Assembly: GCA_937929945.1 (NCBI GenBank)
Contig: CALFUK010000167.1
Span: 1-56,432 of the forward strand
Direction: 5' to 3'
DNA length: 56,432 nt
From: an uncultured Saprospiraceae bacterium
GTDB taxonomy: Bacteria; Bacteroidota; Bacteroidia; Chitinophagales; Saprospiraceae
How positions within the stretch are numbered: position 1 is the stretch's first letter; each line of letters opens with the position of its first letter. Of this stretch, positions 8,201 to 17,804 are shown piece by piece. The position numbers were made by a program, and so were the translations under genes. The notes under the pieces are model-generated. The model was given only the letters and a program-made list of their open reading frames with translations, was not told the DNA's origin and did no database searches.

Positions 8201-10528
8201 ATGAATCAACTATCTGCTTTTGCTCCTTTATTTGTGTTGGTAATGATGGCCTTATCCCTGCACTCTTGTCAAGAAGGGACTGAGTCACAACAACAATTGA
8301 AAATGCAGATCCCCGATGTAGTTGACTTCAATTTTCATGTGAAGCCGATTCTGTCAGATCGCTGCTTCAAGTGTCACGGACCTGATGAGAACACTCGTGA
8401 GGGAGATCTCGCTTTTCACACAGAAGCACATGCATTTATGGCGTTAGGTCAAGACTTAGATCGATATGCTATCGTGCCAGGACATCCAGACAGCTCCACC
8501 ATTGTGAGCCGTATCTATTCTGATGATCCAGATGATGTCATGCCACCGCCAGAGTCTAACTTGACTCTGACAGCTTATGAGAAGGAGATCATCGAGCGCT
8601 GGATCGAGCAGGGGGCGGAGTGGAAAGAGCACTGGTCTTTGCTATCTCCCCAGAAAGCCAACATACCTGCAGTCAGCGACGAAGCATGGGCCAATAACGA
8701 AATAGATTATTTCGTCCTCAGTAAGATAGAAGCCGCTGGTCTATCTGCCAATGATCGAGCAGATAAGCGGCGATTACTCAGGAGAGCCAGTTTTGATTTG
8801 ACCGGCTTAGCACCCTCTAAGGATCAGCTTACTGCCTTCTTAGAAGATGAGGCTGATGATGCTTTCGAAAAGCAAATAGATCAGATGCTCAATGGTCATG
8901 CCTACGCCGAGCGCATGTCAGCGGACTGGATGGACTTAGCCAGATATGCTGATACACACGGCTACCAAGATGACTTGGAGCGCTATAACTGGCCCTGGCG
9001 TGATTGGGTCATCCATGCCTTCGACACGAATATGCCTTATGATGAATTTGTCACGTGGCAGATCGCAGGTGACCTATTGCCTGATGCGACGCTGGAGCAA
9101 CAGATTGCCACAGCATTCAATCGAAATCATAAAATCACTCAAGAGGGAGGCGTCATTCCAGAAGAGTACCGCGTAGAGTACGTAGCGGATCGGACGAATA
9201 CCTTTGGGATGGCCTTCATCGGTCTTTCCATGGAGTGTGCCAGATGTCATGATCATAAGTACGACCCTATTTCCCAGAAGAACTATTTTGAGCTGTACAG
9301 CTTCTTTAATAATGTACCAGAAGAAGGACTGATCGCCTCTTATGGCGCCATCCCTGAGCCTTATGTCACCTTGACTCAAGAGGATATGACTCAGACTCTG
9401 GACTTCATTAATGCAGTAGACTCTATCACGGAGGTACCCGTCCTGGTGATGGGTGAGAGAGCTGATAAGCGGCAGAATTATATCCTTAGCAGAGGGCAGT
9501 ATGATCAGCCGACGGATGAGGTCTTCCCCTCCACACCTGAGTCCATTTTAGCTTTCTCAGAACAATATGAACAGAATCGATTAGGTCTGGCTAAGTGGCT
9601 GTTTGATCCGTCTAATCCACTGACTGCGAGAGTCGCCGTCAATCGGCTGTGGCAACAATTATTTGGCAGCGGCATCGTCAAGACATCCTACGACTTTGGG
9701 AATCAGGGGACCCTGCCGACGCACCCAGAGCTCCTAGATTATCTCGCTGTGAGCTATCGAGAAAATGGCTGGAACACCAAGGAAATGCTGAAGTATATCA
9801 TGCTGTCATCCACGTACCAGCAATCTGCAAAAGTGAGTCCTGAGCAGTTGGAAGTAGATCCCGAAAATCTACTGCTCGCCAGAGCACCGCGGAGCCGACT
9901 GCAGTCAGAGATGATCAGAGATCACGCCTTGGACATCAGCAACTTATTAGTGGACAAGGTAGGAGGCCCGAGTGTGAAGCCCTATCAGCCTGGAGGTCTG
10001 TGGGAAGAGACCACGGGTGGAGGAGGAGGCAGCACCGCTAAGTACATACAGGATGATGGAGATGGACTCTATCGCAGAAGCCTCTATACCTTCTGGAAGC
10101 GGACAGTCCCGCCACCCAGTATGATGACCTTTGATTCTGCTACTCGAGATATATGCAGTGTGAAGCGGCAGAACACCAGCACACCACTGCAGGCGCTCGT
10201 CATGATGAATGATCCGCAGATCGTAGAGGCGGCTCGTATGTTAGCGTACCGCAGCATAGAGGAGGCAGAAGCTTCAGCAGAGGACAGGATCAGTTTCATG
10301 TTTGAGTTAGCCACGTCACGTCAGCCAGATGAAGAGGAGGTCTCCTTCATTAAGACTCTCTTTGATCAGGAGTACGATCGGTATACCAATCAGCCAGAAG
10401 AAGCTGGACAGTTTCTTTCTGTCGGGCACTTCGTGATGAAGCCAATTTTGGAAGCCAGTGAGTTCGCAGCCTATGCCTCCGTGGCCAGCGCCATTCTTAA
10501 CTTAGACGAGACGATCACCAGAGGATAA
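8201..10528 (+). CDS. PSD1-type cytochrome lipoprotein (PSCyt1-DUF1549-DUF1553)
   Basis: A 775-residue lipoprotein (lipobox LHSC, Cys23) with the planctomycete-type order PSCyt1 heme domain, DUF1549, DUF1553. Residues 55-59 are CFKCH, a c-type heme site, with a probable distal Met in DDVMPPP; a second CxxCH (CARCH, 346-350) lies in the DUF1549 part within ECARCHDHKYDP. The DUF1553 part shows NPLTARVAVNRLWQQLFG and LSSTYQQS. Biochemical function is not established for this family; the genes typically neighbour DUF1501 genes and sulfatases, as here, so a redox role in catabolism of sulfated glycans is often assumed. The DUF1501 gene starts 13 bases downstream, which supports an operon. It is first in the plus-strand run. 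Confidence 0.88.
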   Translation: MNQLSAFAPLFVLVMMALSLHSCQEGTESQQQLKMQIPDVVDFNFHVKPILSDRCFKCHGPDENTREGDLAFHTEAHAFMALGQDLDRYAIVPGHPDSSTIVSRIYSDDPDDVMPPPESNLTLTAYEKEIIERWIEQGAEWKEHWSLLSPQKANIPAVSDEAWANNEIDYFVLSKIEAAGLSANDRADKRRLLRRASFDLTGLAPSKDQLTAFLEDEADDAFEKQIDQMLNGHAYAERMSADWMDLARYADTHGYQDDLERYNWPWRDWVIHAFDTNMPYDEFVTWQIAGDLLPDATLEQQIATAFNRNHKITQEGGVIPEEYRVEYVADRTNTFGMAFIGLSMECARCHDHKYDPISQKNYFELYSFFNNVPEEGLIASYGAIPEPYVTLTQEDMTQTLDFINAVDSITEVPVLVMGERADKRQNYILSRGQYDQPTDEVFPSTPESILAFSEQYEQNRLGLAKWLFDPSNPLTARVAVNRLWQQLFGSGIVKTSYDFGNQGTLPTHPELLDYLAVSYRENGWNTKEMLKYIMLSSTYQQSAKVSPEQLEVDPENLLLARAPRSRLQSEMIRDHALDISNLLVDKVGGPSVKPYQPGGLWEETTGGGGGSTAKYIQDDGDGLYRRSLYTFWKRTVPPPSMMTFDSATRDICSVKRQNTSTPLQALVMMNDPQIVEAARMLAYRSIEEAEASAEDRISFMFELATSRQPDEEEVSFIKTLFDQEYDRYTNQPEEAGQFLSVGHFVMKPILEASEFAAYASVASAILNLDETITRG

Positions 10529-10541
10529 ATCAAGGAAGACT

Positions 10542-12023
10542 ATGGAAGATTTATTAAAAAGATCACTAATGCAAAATCGCAGAGCCTTCTTATCCAGTAG
10601 TAGTATTGGCATAGGTACTGCTGCCTTGTCATCCATTCTGGGCATGAGCTTCTTCAAGAAAGAGAAGGGAGGCATCATCAAGGAGACGAATAGTGGAGGC
10701 GCGCGGGGAGCGCTAGATGCACTACACTTTGCCCCTAAGGCGAAGCGGATCATTTACCTATTCCAGAGTGGAGGCCCATCTCAGCTGGATCTATTCGACT
10801 ATAAGCCGCTGCTCAATGAACGGCGAGGTGAGGAGCTGCCAGAGTCAGTCAGGAAGGGACAGCGACTTACGGGTATGACCTCCGGGCAAGACTCTTTTCC
10901 ATTAGTCGGCTCTAACTATAGCTTCAGTCAGTACGGTCAGAGCGGAGCCTATGTCAGTGATGTCTTACCCTACACTGCTAAGATCGTCGATGAGCTCTGC
11001 ATCGTCAAATCCATGTATACGGAGGCGATCAATCATGACCCTGCCATCACCTTCTTTCAGACGGGATCACAGCAGGCGGGCAGACCGAGTATGGGCTCAT
11101 GGCTCAGCTACGGGCTGGGGAGTGAGAATGAAGACCTGCCAGGATTCTGCGTATTGCTATCCAGAGGTACGGGCAGGCCCTTTGGTCAGCCACTATACTC
11201 GCGGCTGTGGGGTAATGGCTTTCTACACTCGCTGCATCAGGGAGTGCAGTTCAGATCAGGAAAAGACCCCGTGCTGTATCTAAATGATCCCTCAGGTATG
11301 GACCGACAGAGTCGGAGAAACATGCTGGACCAGGTCGCGGCCCTCAATGAGAAGCAGCTCCAAGAATTTGGTGATCCTGAAATCTCGACACGCATCTCTC
11401 AGTACGAGATGGCCTACCGCATGCAGACCAGCGTACCAGATGTGATGAATATAGAGGGGGAGCCAGATCACATCTATCAGATGTATGGGCCAGACTCCAC
11501 AGTGCCTGGCACCTATGCAGCTAACTGTATTTTAGCGCGACGGCTGGCAGAGCGAGATGTCAGATTCATCCAGCTCTACCACATGGGCTGGGATCAGCAT
11601 GACAATCTACCGACTGCCTGTGCTGCCCAAGCTAAAGACATCGATCAGCCTTCAGCAGCACTGGTAATGGACCTGAAGCAGCGCGGCTTATTGGAGGATA
11701 CTCTGATCATTTGGGGCGGAGAGTTTGGCCGAACTAATTATTCACAGGGTACCATCACGGACACCAGTTTTGGTCGAGATCACCATCCTCGATCCTTCAC
11801 GATTTGGATGGCAGGCGGTGGCGTTAAGCCAGGCATGGTCTATGGAGAGACGGATGATTTTGGCTATAATATCACTGAGAATCCAGTGCATGTCCACGAC
11901 TTTCAGGCGACAGTCATGAAGCTGCTTGGTGTCGATCATGAGAAATTTACCTACAAATACCAAGGCCGCCGATTTAGATTGACCGATGTGCATGGTAAGG
12001 TGGTCAATGATATTTTAGCTTAG
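10542..12023 (+). CDS. DUF1501 family protein (alkaline-phosphatase-like fold), Tat signal
   Basis: A 493-residue DUF1501 protein, the usual partner of PSD1 proteins. The N-terminus MQNRRAFLSSSSIGIGTAALSS is a twin-arginine signal (RRAFL), preceded by nine residues if the first ATG is used. Family marks include RIIYLFQSGGPSQLDLFDYKP, FQTGSQQAGRPSMGSWLSYGLG, YHMGWDQHDNLP, IIWGGEFGRT and GRDHHP; the His/Asp-rich motifs resemble metal ligands of the alkaline phosphatase/sulfatase superfamily. The exact reaction is unknown; hydrolysis of a sulfate or phosphate ester in the periplasm is inference. The gene sits 13 bases after the PSD1 gene and 3 bases before the next, so the three are surely co-expressed. 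Confidence 0.88.
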   Translation: MEDLLKRSLMQNRRAFLSSSSIGIGTAALSSILGMSFFKKEKGGIIKETNSGGARGALDALHFAPKAKRIIYLFQSGGPSQLDLFDYKPLLNERRGEELPESVRKGQRLTGMTSGQDSFPLVGSNYSFSQYGQSGAYVSDVLPYTAKIVDELCIVKSMYTEAINHDPAITFFQTGSQQAGRPSMGSWLSYGLGSENEDLPGFCVLLSRGTGRPFGQPLYSRLWGNGFLHSLHQGVQFRSGKDPVLYLNDPSGMDRQSRRNMLDQVAALNEKQLQEFGDPEISTRISQYEMAYRMQTSVPDVMNIEGEPDHIYQMYGPDSTVPGTYAANCILARRLAERDVRFIQLYHMGWDQHDNLPTACAAQAKDIDQPSAALVMDLKQRGLLEDTLIIWGGEFGRTNYSQGTITDTSFGRDHHPRSFTIWMAGGGVKPGMVYGETDDFGYNITENPVHVHDFQATVMKLLGVDHEKFTYKYQGRRFRLTDVHGKVVNDILA

Positions 12024-12026
12024 TCC

Positions 12027-14081
12027 ATGGATATCATCGGCCGCCTTCATCCATTGATTATACATCTGCCCATTGGGATATTGATGCTCGCGCTCTTGAT
12101 GGAGCTCAGCATCCGCTTTGGTCGTAAAGAAGAGTTTCGTCCGGCACTCACTTTCGTACTGGCTGTAGGAGCTCTGACATCCATCATAGCTGTCATTACA
12201 GGATTGAACCTGGCGGATCAGGGTGACTATGATGCGACACTGCTGTCAAGGCACCAATGGTGTGCCATCGCCATGAGTGCGATCAGTGTCTTAGCCTGGT
12301 ATCAGCACCGGCGTCACCAATCTGATATGAGCGCGGCTAAGCTGTACCTTCCAGCCATGTGCAGCATCGGATTACTGATGATGATCACGGGGCATCTGGG
12401 AGGGAGCATGACACACGGAGCAGATTTTCTGACAGCAGGTAAGACTAGTGCTGATCCGATTTCTATAATAGACATAGATCAAGCTCATGCCTTCACAGAT
12501 ATCATCCAGCCCATTCTCAATCGCAAGTGCAACTCATGTCACAATCCATCTAAAGCTAAGGGAGACCTGATCATGACCACCGTCGCAGAAATAGAAACAG
12601 GAGGTAAAGAAGGAAAGGTATTACTGGCTGGATTTCCATTGAAGAGTCCACTGATCAAACGAGCCCACCTACCCATTGAAGAAAAAGCGCATATGCCTCC
12701 CAAAGGCAAAAAACAACTATCCTCGGACGAGCTGTCACTGCTCTCATGGTGGATCAAAGAAGGAGCAGCGTATGATAAAAAAATCATGGAGCTCAATGTC
12801 CCAGACTCCATCAGATTGATCTTGGATAAATACCAGCAGGTAGAGACTGATCTCGCCTCCATCGGTGTAGAGCCTGCCTCAGAAAGTCAGTTTAAGTCAC
12901 TCAGAGAGTCAGGCATCAAGGTGAACCCTCTGGGAGCAGGCAGTCCCTGGTTAGAAGTGAATCTATCACATCGGCAGGACATCACATCAAGCTTGCTCAA
13001 GAAAGTTAGAAAGGTATCTGAACAAGTGTCTGAACTCCAGCTGGCTAATACCAATATCGATGACGATCTGGCCAGCACGATCACTCAGCTGCCTCACCTG
13101 CGAAAACTAAAACTCCAAAACAGCCAGATCACGAATAAGACAATCAAGCAGTTAAAGGATCTATCCTATTTAGAAAGCCTGAACCTATATGGGACACAGG
13201 TGACGGATGAGGCGCTGGATGATATCATAAAAATCAAAAGCTTGAAGCAGCTCTATCTATGGCAGAGTGATGTCAGTGATGCTGGGGTAGAGCAGCTCCA
13301 ATCAGCGAGACCATTACTCCAGATTCAATATAAAATAGACGCTGATTTATTCGGAGATGCAGCTCTGAAGCCACCAGTGATCGCTGCAGCAGCAGATATC
13401 TTCAGTGATACACTGTCAGTCTCTCTGGAGCTGAATTTCAAAAATGTGGAGCTACATTATACTTTGGATGGGAGTGATCCTGACTCCACTTCCGCTGTGT
13501 ATGATGGACCGATCATTATCGATCGCAGCACCTTGGTAAAGGTCATCTCCATGAAGCCGGGCTGGCAATCCAGTGAGGTGAATGAAAGGCAATTTGTCAA
13601 AGCGTCCATCGTACCCCAATCCATCACCGTGAGTCCTGAACCGCATGATAAGTATAAGGCTGGAGGGGCTAAGAGTTTAATTGATTTTACCAAGGGCTCC
13701 GTCCAATTCACGAATGGTCATTGGCTAGGCTATGAGGGACAGCATATGACCGCCACCCTTACGCTGGAAGAAGAGGTAAAAGTAAGCGCTGTGACCGTGA
13801 GCGCACTGAAGGCAGATGCCTCATACATCCATTATCCGAGGAGCATTCGTGTCTCAGTATCCAGTGACGGCACTGCATTCACTTCGGCAGGTGATCTGGA
13901 CATACCGATCGCATCAGGACCAGAGGTACCTGCACTTAAAAATTTTTTAGTGAAAATTCAGCCGATGATGGCGAAGTATATCAAGGTAGAAGTCAGAGGC
14001 CAATTAGTCAATCCAGATTGGCATCCAGCGCCAGGTGCTGCTTGTTGGCTATTTTTAGATGAGATATTAGTGCAGGTATAA
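12027..14081 (+). CDS. DUF2231 membrane / c-cytochrome / LRR / chitobiase-like / discoidin fusion
   Basis: A 684-residue multidomain protein. Residues 5-125 are a DUF2231 membrane domain (IGRLHPLIIHLPIGILMLALL, about four helices). Residues 168-172 are CNSCH, a PSCyt1-type heme site, with a likely distal Met in AHMPPKGKKQLSSDE. About 300-430 is leucine-rich-repeat-like (LRKLKLQNSQITNKTIKQL, LESLNLYGTQVTDEALDDI). About 455-520 (VELHYTLDGSDPDSTSAVYDGP) is a CHB_HEX_C_1 domain, and about 545-684 resembles an F5/8 type C (discoidin) carbohydrate-binding domain. The heme next to a membrane domain suggests electron transfer, while the distal domains may hold substrate or partner proteins. It lies 3 bases after the DUF1501 gene and 18 before the sulfatase. 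Function inferred from domains only. Confidence 0.85.
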   Translation: MDIIGRLHPLIIHLPIGILMLALLMELSIRFGRKEEFRPALTFVLAVGALTSIIAVITGLNLADQGDYDATLLSRHQWCAIAMSAISVLAWYQHRRHQSDMSAAKLYLPAMCSIGLLMMITGHLGGSMTHGADFLTAGKTSADPISIIDIDQAHAFTDIIQPILNRKCNSCHNPSKAKGDLIMTTVAEIETGGKEGKVLLAGFPLKSPLIKRAHLPIEEKAHMPPKGKKQLSSDELSLLSWWIKEGAAYDKKIMELNVPDSIRLILDKYQQVETDLASIGVEPASESQFKSLRESGIKVNPLGAGSPWLEVNLSHRQDITSSLLKKVRKVSEQVSELQLANTNIDDDLASTITQLPHLRKLKLQNSQITNKTIKQLKDLSYLESLNLYGTQVTDEALDDIIKIKSLKQLYLWQSDVSDAGVEQLQSARPLLQIQYKIDADLFGDAALKPPVIAAAADIFSDTLSVSLELNFKNVELHYTLDGSDPDSTSAVYDGPIIIDRSTLVKVISMKPGWQSSEVNERQFVKASIVPQSITVSPEPHDKYKAGGAKSLIDFTKGSVQFTNGHWLGYEGQHMTATLTLEEEVKVSAVTVSALKADASYIHYPRSIRVSVSSDGTAFTSAGDLDIPIASGPEVPALKNFLVKIQPMMAKYIKVEVRGQLVNPDWHPAPGAACWLFLDEILVQV

Positions 14082-14099
14082 TTTTACTATATTCATCAT

Positions 14100-16298
14100 A
14101 TGAGTTCACTCCAGTGCAGTCGAGTCTGTTTTGTCCTGTGCGCCTTTTTATTGCTTCTTTCTTGCCAGACCAGAGATCTGATACAAGAAGAAACTGATAG
14201 GCCGAATATCATCTTATTTTTAGTAGATGATATGGGCTGGCAAGATACCTCCGTGCCGTTCTGGAAAGAGACCACTAAATATAACCGCAGGTACCGAACA
14301 CCGAATATGGAGCGACTGGCAGCGGAAGGGATGAAGTTCACTCAAGCATACGCGACTCCCGTATGCTCGCCTTCTCGAATCAGTCTGATGACAGGTATGA
14401 ATGCTGCCAGACACAGAGTGACTAACTGGACACTCGATAAGAATCAAATGAAGACACCAGAGATCAATCATCCAGATCTCCAGATCCCCATGTGGAATGT
14501 CAATGGAATGACACCTGACTCAACGATAGAGCACGCCGCCTATGCAAAATCGCAGCCTCAGGTGCTAAAGGAAGAAGGCTATCACACCATACACGCTGGC
14601 AAAGCTCATTTAGGAGCCAAGTCCACACCAGCTGAAAATCCCCTCAATATTGGCTTCAATGTAAATATAGCGGGTCATGCCGCTGGTGCACCCGCCAGCT
14701 ATTTAGGAGAAGATCACTTCGGAAATAAAGCGTCATTCAAAAGTTCACCCTGGAAAGTGCCAGGCTTAGATAAGTATCATGGAGAAGATGTATTTCTTAC
14801 CGAAGCAATCACCCAGGAAGCTATCCGAGCACTTGATGAGAGAGACACGACGACACCATTTTTTCTCTATATGTCCTACTATGGGGTGCATACGCCGATC
14901 ATGGCGGATCGCAGATATTATCAGAGCTATCTGGATCAAGGCTTAGATACGATAGAGGCTAGATATGCTTCTATGGTCCAGGCCATGGACAAGAGTGTCG
15001 GGGATGTATTAGGCTATCTGGATCAGCATAAGATAGCTGAGGAGACCATCATTCTCTTCATGTCCGACAATGGAGGACTGAGTGCTCACGCCAGAGGGGG
15101 AGTGGCTCACACGCATAATGAGCCCCTGCGCAGTGGCAAAGGCTCCATCTATGAAGGCGGGATAAGAGAGCCAATGATCATTCGGTGGCCTGGACAGCTG
15201 GCAGCAGGATCTGTCTATGATGACTATCTGATCATTGAAGACTTTTACCCCAGTGTGTTGGAAATGGCTGGCATCAAGCACATCGATGTACCGCAAGTGA
15301 TGGATGGACTGTCTTTTGTCAGCCATATTAAAGCTGTGACTGCACCACCAGCGGAGAGAAGCTTATATTGGCATTATCCTAATAAATGGGGTGGTACATG
15401 TCCCGGCTGCGATTCTTTCAGCGCGATCAGACAGGGAGACTGGAAGCTGATCTATTTTCACCTGGACCAAAGATTTGAACTGTATGATCTAAAAGAAGAT
15501 ATCTCAGAGCAGTCTAATCTGATCAGTATTTATCCAAGTCAAGCTGAGAGCTTAGCAGCTGATCTGACAGAATACCTTGTCATTGTCGATGCACAGATGC
15601 CCACTTACAAATTTAAACAGCAGGCTGTACCCTGGCCTGCAGACTCATGGAAATCCTATCATAAGATGACAAAAGAATACACCGTAAAAAAAGTATCGAA
15701 AGCACTGGATATCAATGGTGAAGGCGATGATCCACAATGGGAGGGCGCTACGATACTACGAGATTTTAGCTACCCCTGGAGGGATGAGGATGCACCATCC
15801 ACTGTTTTTCGTGCCTTGTATGATGAGGCGTATCTTTACTTTATCTATCATGTACAGGACGACGAGATACATGTAGAACAGTCCTATGACACGGATAAAT
15901 TGAATGCGGTATATTCTGATCGTGTGGAGATCTTTTTAAAGAAGAGCGATGCCATGGATCCTTATTATTCACTGGAGATGGATGCCAGTAGCCGACTCTA
16001 TGATTCTAAGGGAAAGTTCTACAGAGAGATCGATGGTGACTGGAGATATCCTGCAGATGAGATCACGATCAAGTCCTCCATGGATGACGAAGGCTATATT
16101 GTAGAAGGGAAAATATCGATGAGGTCCTTGCGAGAATTTGATCTTATAGATGGACAGGTCATTCACGCTGGCCTCTATCGGGGTAACTACGTGAACGGTG
16201 GGAGAGATACGAAGTGGATCAGCTGGATCATGCCCGATGCTGAGCAGCCTGATTTTCATATCCCTTCTTCCTTTGGACGGCTCATTTTAGAGCCTTGA
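14100..16298 (+). CDS. Sulfatase lipoprotein with C-terminal CBM9-like domain
   Basis: A 732-residue type I sulfatase that should remove sulfate esters from a glycan. The lipobox Cys is Cys22 (LLSC). The metal-binding aspartates are at D43/D44 (LVDDMGWQD), and the formylglycine motif is C89-S-P-S-R93, the Cys type of sulfatase that needs a maturase; none is visible in this window. D323-N324 (SDNGGLSAH) completes the metal site. From about 535 a separate beta-rich domain follows (INGEGDDPQWEGA, DEAYLYFIYHVQDDEI, SDRVEIFL, GRLILEP), typical of family 9 carbohydrate-binding modules, which would place the enzyme on its polymer. It is the fourth gene of the run. The exact sulfated sugar cannot be told from sequence. 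Confidence 0.9.
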   Translation: MSSLQCSRVCFVLCAFLLLLSCQTRDLIQEETDRPNIILFLVDDMGWQDTSVPFWKETTKYNRRYRTPNMERLAAEGMKFTQAYATPVCSPSRISLMTGMNAARHRVTNWTLDKNQMKTPEINHPDLQIPMWNVNGMTPDSTIEHAAYAKSQPQVLKEEGYHTIHAGKAHLGAKSTPAENPLNIGFNVNIAGHAAGAPASYLGEDHFGNKASFKSSPWKVPGLDKYHGEDVFLTEAITQEAIRALDERDTTTPFFLYMSYYGVHTPIMADRRYYQSYLDQGLDTIEARYASMVQAMDKSVGDVLGYLDQHKIAEETIILFMSDNGGLSAHARGGVAHTHNEPLRSGKGSIYEGGIREPMIIRWPGQLAAGSVYDDYLIIEDFYPSVLEMAGIKHIDVPQVMDGLSFVSHIKAVTAPPAERSLYWHYPNKWGGTCPGCDSFSAIRQGDWKLIYFHLDQRFELYDLKEDISEQSNLISIYPSQAESLAADLTEYLVIVDAQMPTYKFKQQAVPWPADSWKSYHKMTKEYTVKKVSKALDINGEGDDPQWEGATILRDFSYPWRDEDAPSTVFRALYDEAYLYFIYHVQDDEIHVEQSYDTDKLNAVYSDRVEIFLKKSDAMDPYYSLEMDASSRLYDSKGKFYREIDGDWRYPADEITIKSSMDDEGYIVEGKISMRSLREFDLIDGQVIHAGLYRGNYVNGGRDTKWISWIMPDAEQPDFHIPSSFGRLILEP

Positions 16299-16394
16299 TT
16301 ATAAGATCTGTGACTACAGAGTCTGATTGAGATAACCATAGCTTTCTATTGAGCATAATAATTTTCAGATGCCACTCCACACTAAATCAATCTA

Positions 16395-17561
16395 ATGCTG
16401 AGAATACTTTTCATACTACTGACACTGTTGTGCTGTGCTTGCACGGAGCAAAATGTCGCCTCCTTTGAGTTACAAGCATTATTCACCAATGGAGAAGAAG
16501 GATATGCCTGCTATCGCATTCCAGCAATTGTCCGAGCTACGGATGGCAGCATCATCGCGTTTGCAGAAGGCAGAGTGCAAGACTGTGGAGACTTTGGTCA
16601 TGTAGATATCGTGTATAAGAAGAGTACTGATGCTGGTGCGAGCTGGACACCCCTCAGAAAGCTGCTCGATCATGAGTCGCCTCAGGTAGGTAATCCTGCA
16701 CCTGTCGTGCTGACTGAGACTGGAGATCATCAAGGCAGAATAATAACCTACTATAATACAGGCATTGCCTCAGAGTGGGATACCAGAAATGGTAAGGGTC
16801 TGAGAGAAGTGTGGTACAGCTACAGCGATGATCACGGCACAGCATGGTCTGCACCTGTCAATATCACCACTCAAGTCCACCGTCCCAATCGACCAGACAT
16901 CAATGCTGAGTATGCATACCAAGAAGATTGGCGCAGTTATGCCCTGACACCAGGTCACGGCATACAGCTGCATCATGGACCACATAAAGGGAGAATCTTT
17001 ATAGCTGCTAATCACTCTGCTGGACCGCCTGAAGATGATTTTGCTGAATACCGCAGTCATGCATTTTATAGTGACAATGAGGGCAGTAGCTACACGCTTT
17101 CGGATGATATCGATGTGCCAAGTTCGAATGAAGCGATCGCAGCGCAGCTGTCGGACGGACGCGTCATGATGAACATACGACAGCAGAATGGTGAAGAAAG
17201 GAGAAGACTGATTGCCCTCAGTGATGATGGTGGGGCGAGCTGGCAGGACATTCATTTTGATCAGGACTTAGTCGATCCGGTCTGCCAGGCCAGCTTGTTG
17301 GCATATCGCTCTTCTGATGAAGGTGACTGGCTCATATTTAGTAATCCAGAGAGCACCACTGATCGAGAGAGAATGACGATCAAGCTGAGCCAAGATGATG
17401 GGAAGTCTTGGACTGTCAAAAAGCTCATCGATGCCGGCCCTTCTGCGTATTCGGACCTGGTGCAGATAGATGATCATGTAGGACTGCTGTATGAAGCAGG
17501 TAATGATGGAGGCATCAACTTTGCCAAGATGAATCTACAGTGGTTAGTTCTGAAAGAATGA
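16395..17561 (+). CDS. Sialidase (GH33-type exo-alpha-sialidase), lipoprotein
   Basis: A 388-residue predicted exo-sialidase that cleaves terminal sialic acids. The N-terminus is a lipoprotein signal (LLCCAC, Cys16). Residues 40-43 are YRIP, with R41 of the arginine triad, and Asp-box repeats S-x-D-x-G-x-x-W occur five times (STDAGASWT, SDDHGTAWS, SDNEGSSYT, SDDGGASWQ, SQDDGKSWT), the hallmark of a six-bladed sialidase propeller. It starts 96 bases after the sulfatase, probably in the same transcript or with its own weak promoter. Together with the sulfatase it suggests a sulfated sialoglycan as substrate. Some family members in Bacteroidota act on other sugars (for example rhamnosyl or Kdn linkages), so the sugar is uncertain. 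No sialic acid catabolic gene is in the window. Confidence 0.88.
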   Translation: MLRILFILLTLLCCACTEQNVASFELQALFTNGEEGYACYRIPAIVRATDGSIIAFAEGRVQDCGDFGHVDIVYKKSTDAGASWTPLRKLLDHESPQVGNPAPVVLTETGDHQGRIITYYNTGIASEWDTRNGKGLREVWYSYSDDHGTAWSAPVNITTQVHRPNRPDINAEYAYQEDWRSYALTPGHGIQLHHGPHKGRIFIAANHSAGPPEDDFAEYRSHAFYSDNEGSSYTLSDDIDVPSSNEAIAAQLSDGRVMMNIRQQNGEERRRLIALSDDGGASWQDIHFDQDLVDPVCQASLLAYRSSDEGDWLIFSNPESTTDRERMTIKLSQDDGKSWTVKKLIDAGPSAYSDLVQIDDHVGLLYEAGNDGGINFAKMNLQWLVLKE

Positions 17562-17651
17562 GTCAGCATTAGTGGAGTATCTTAGAAATCATTCAGCCAA
17601 TTATTGATTCATTAAAAAATTATCTATTGCAGGGTGTCTGTCTTGGATTAA

Positions 17652-17659
17652 TATGTTTG
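17652..17659 (+). promoter_or_regulatory. Possible -7 box for the susC-susD unit
   Basis: TATGTTTG fits the Bacteroidota -7 consensus TAnnTTTG and lies about 145 bases before the susC-like start codon. No TTTG is seen 19-21 bases upstream, so support is weak. Confidence 0.25.
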
Positions 17660-17804
17660 TGTTTTAGCTGTCAGACGCAAAATATATAATGGAAAAAATT
17701 ATCACGATAGTTTGCACATGTAGCTGTGAAGTCTAATTTATATTGCTAAATTAGGGAAGCAGTTTCTCGTACTATCTATATTATTAATCAACAATTATTT
17801 TTGC

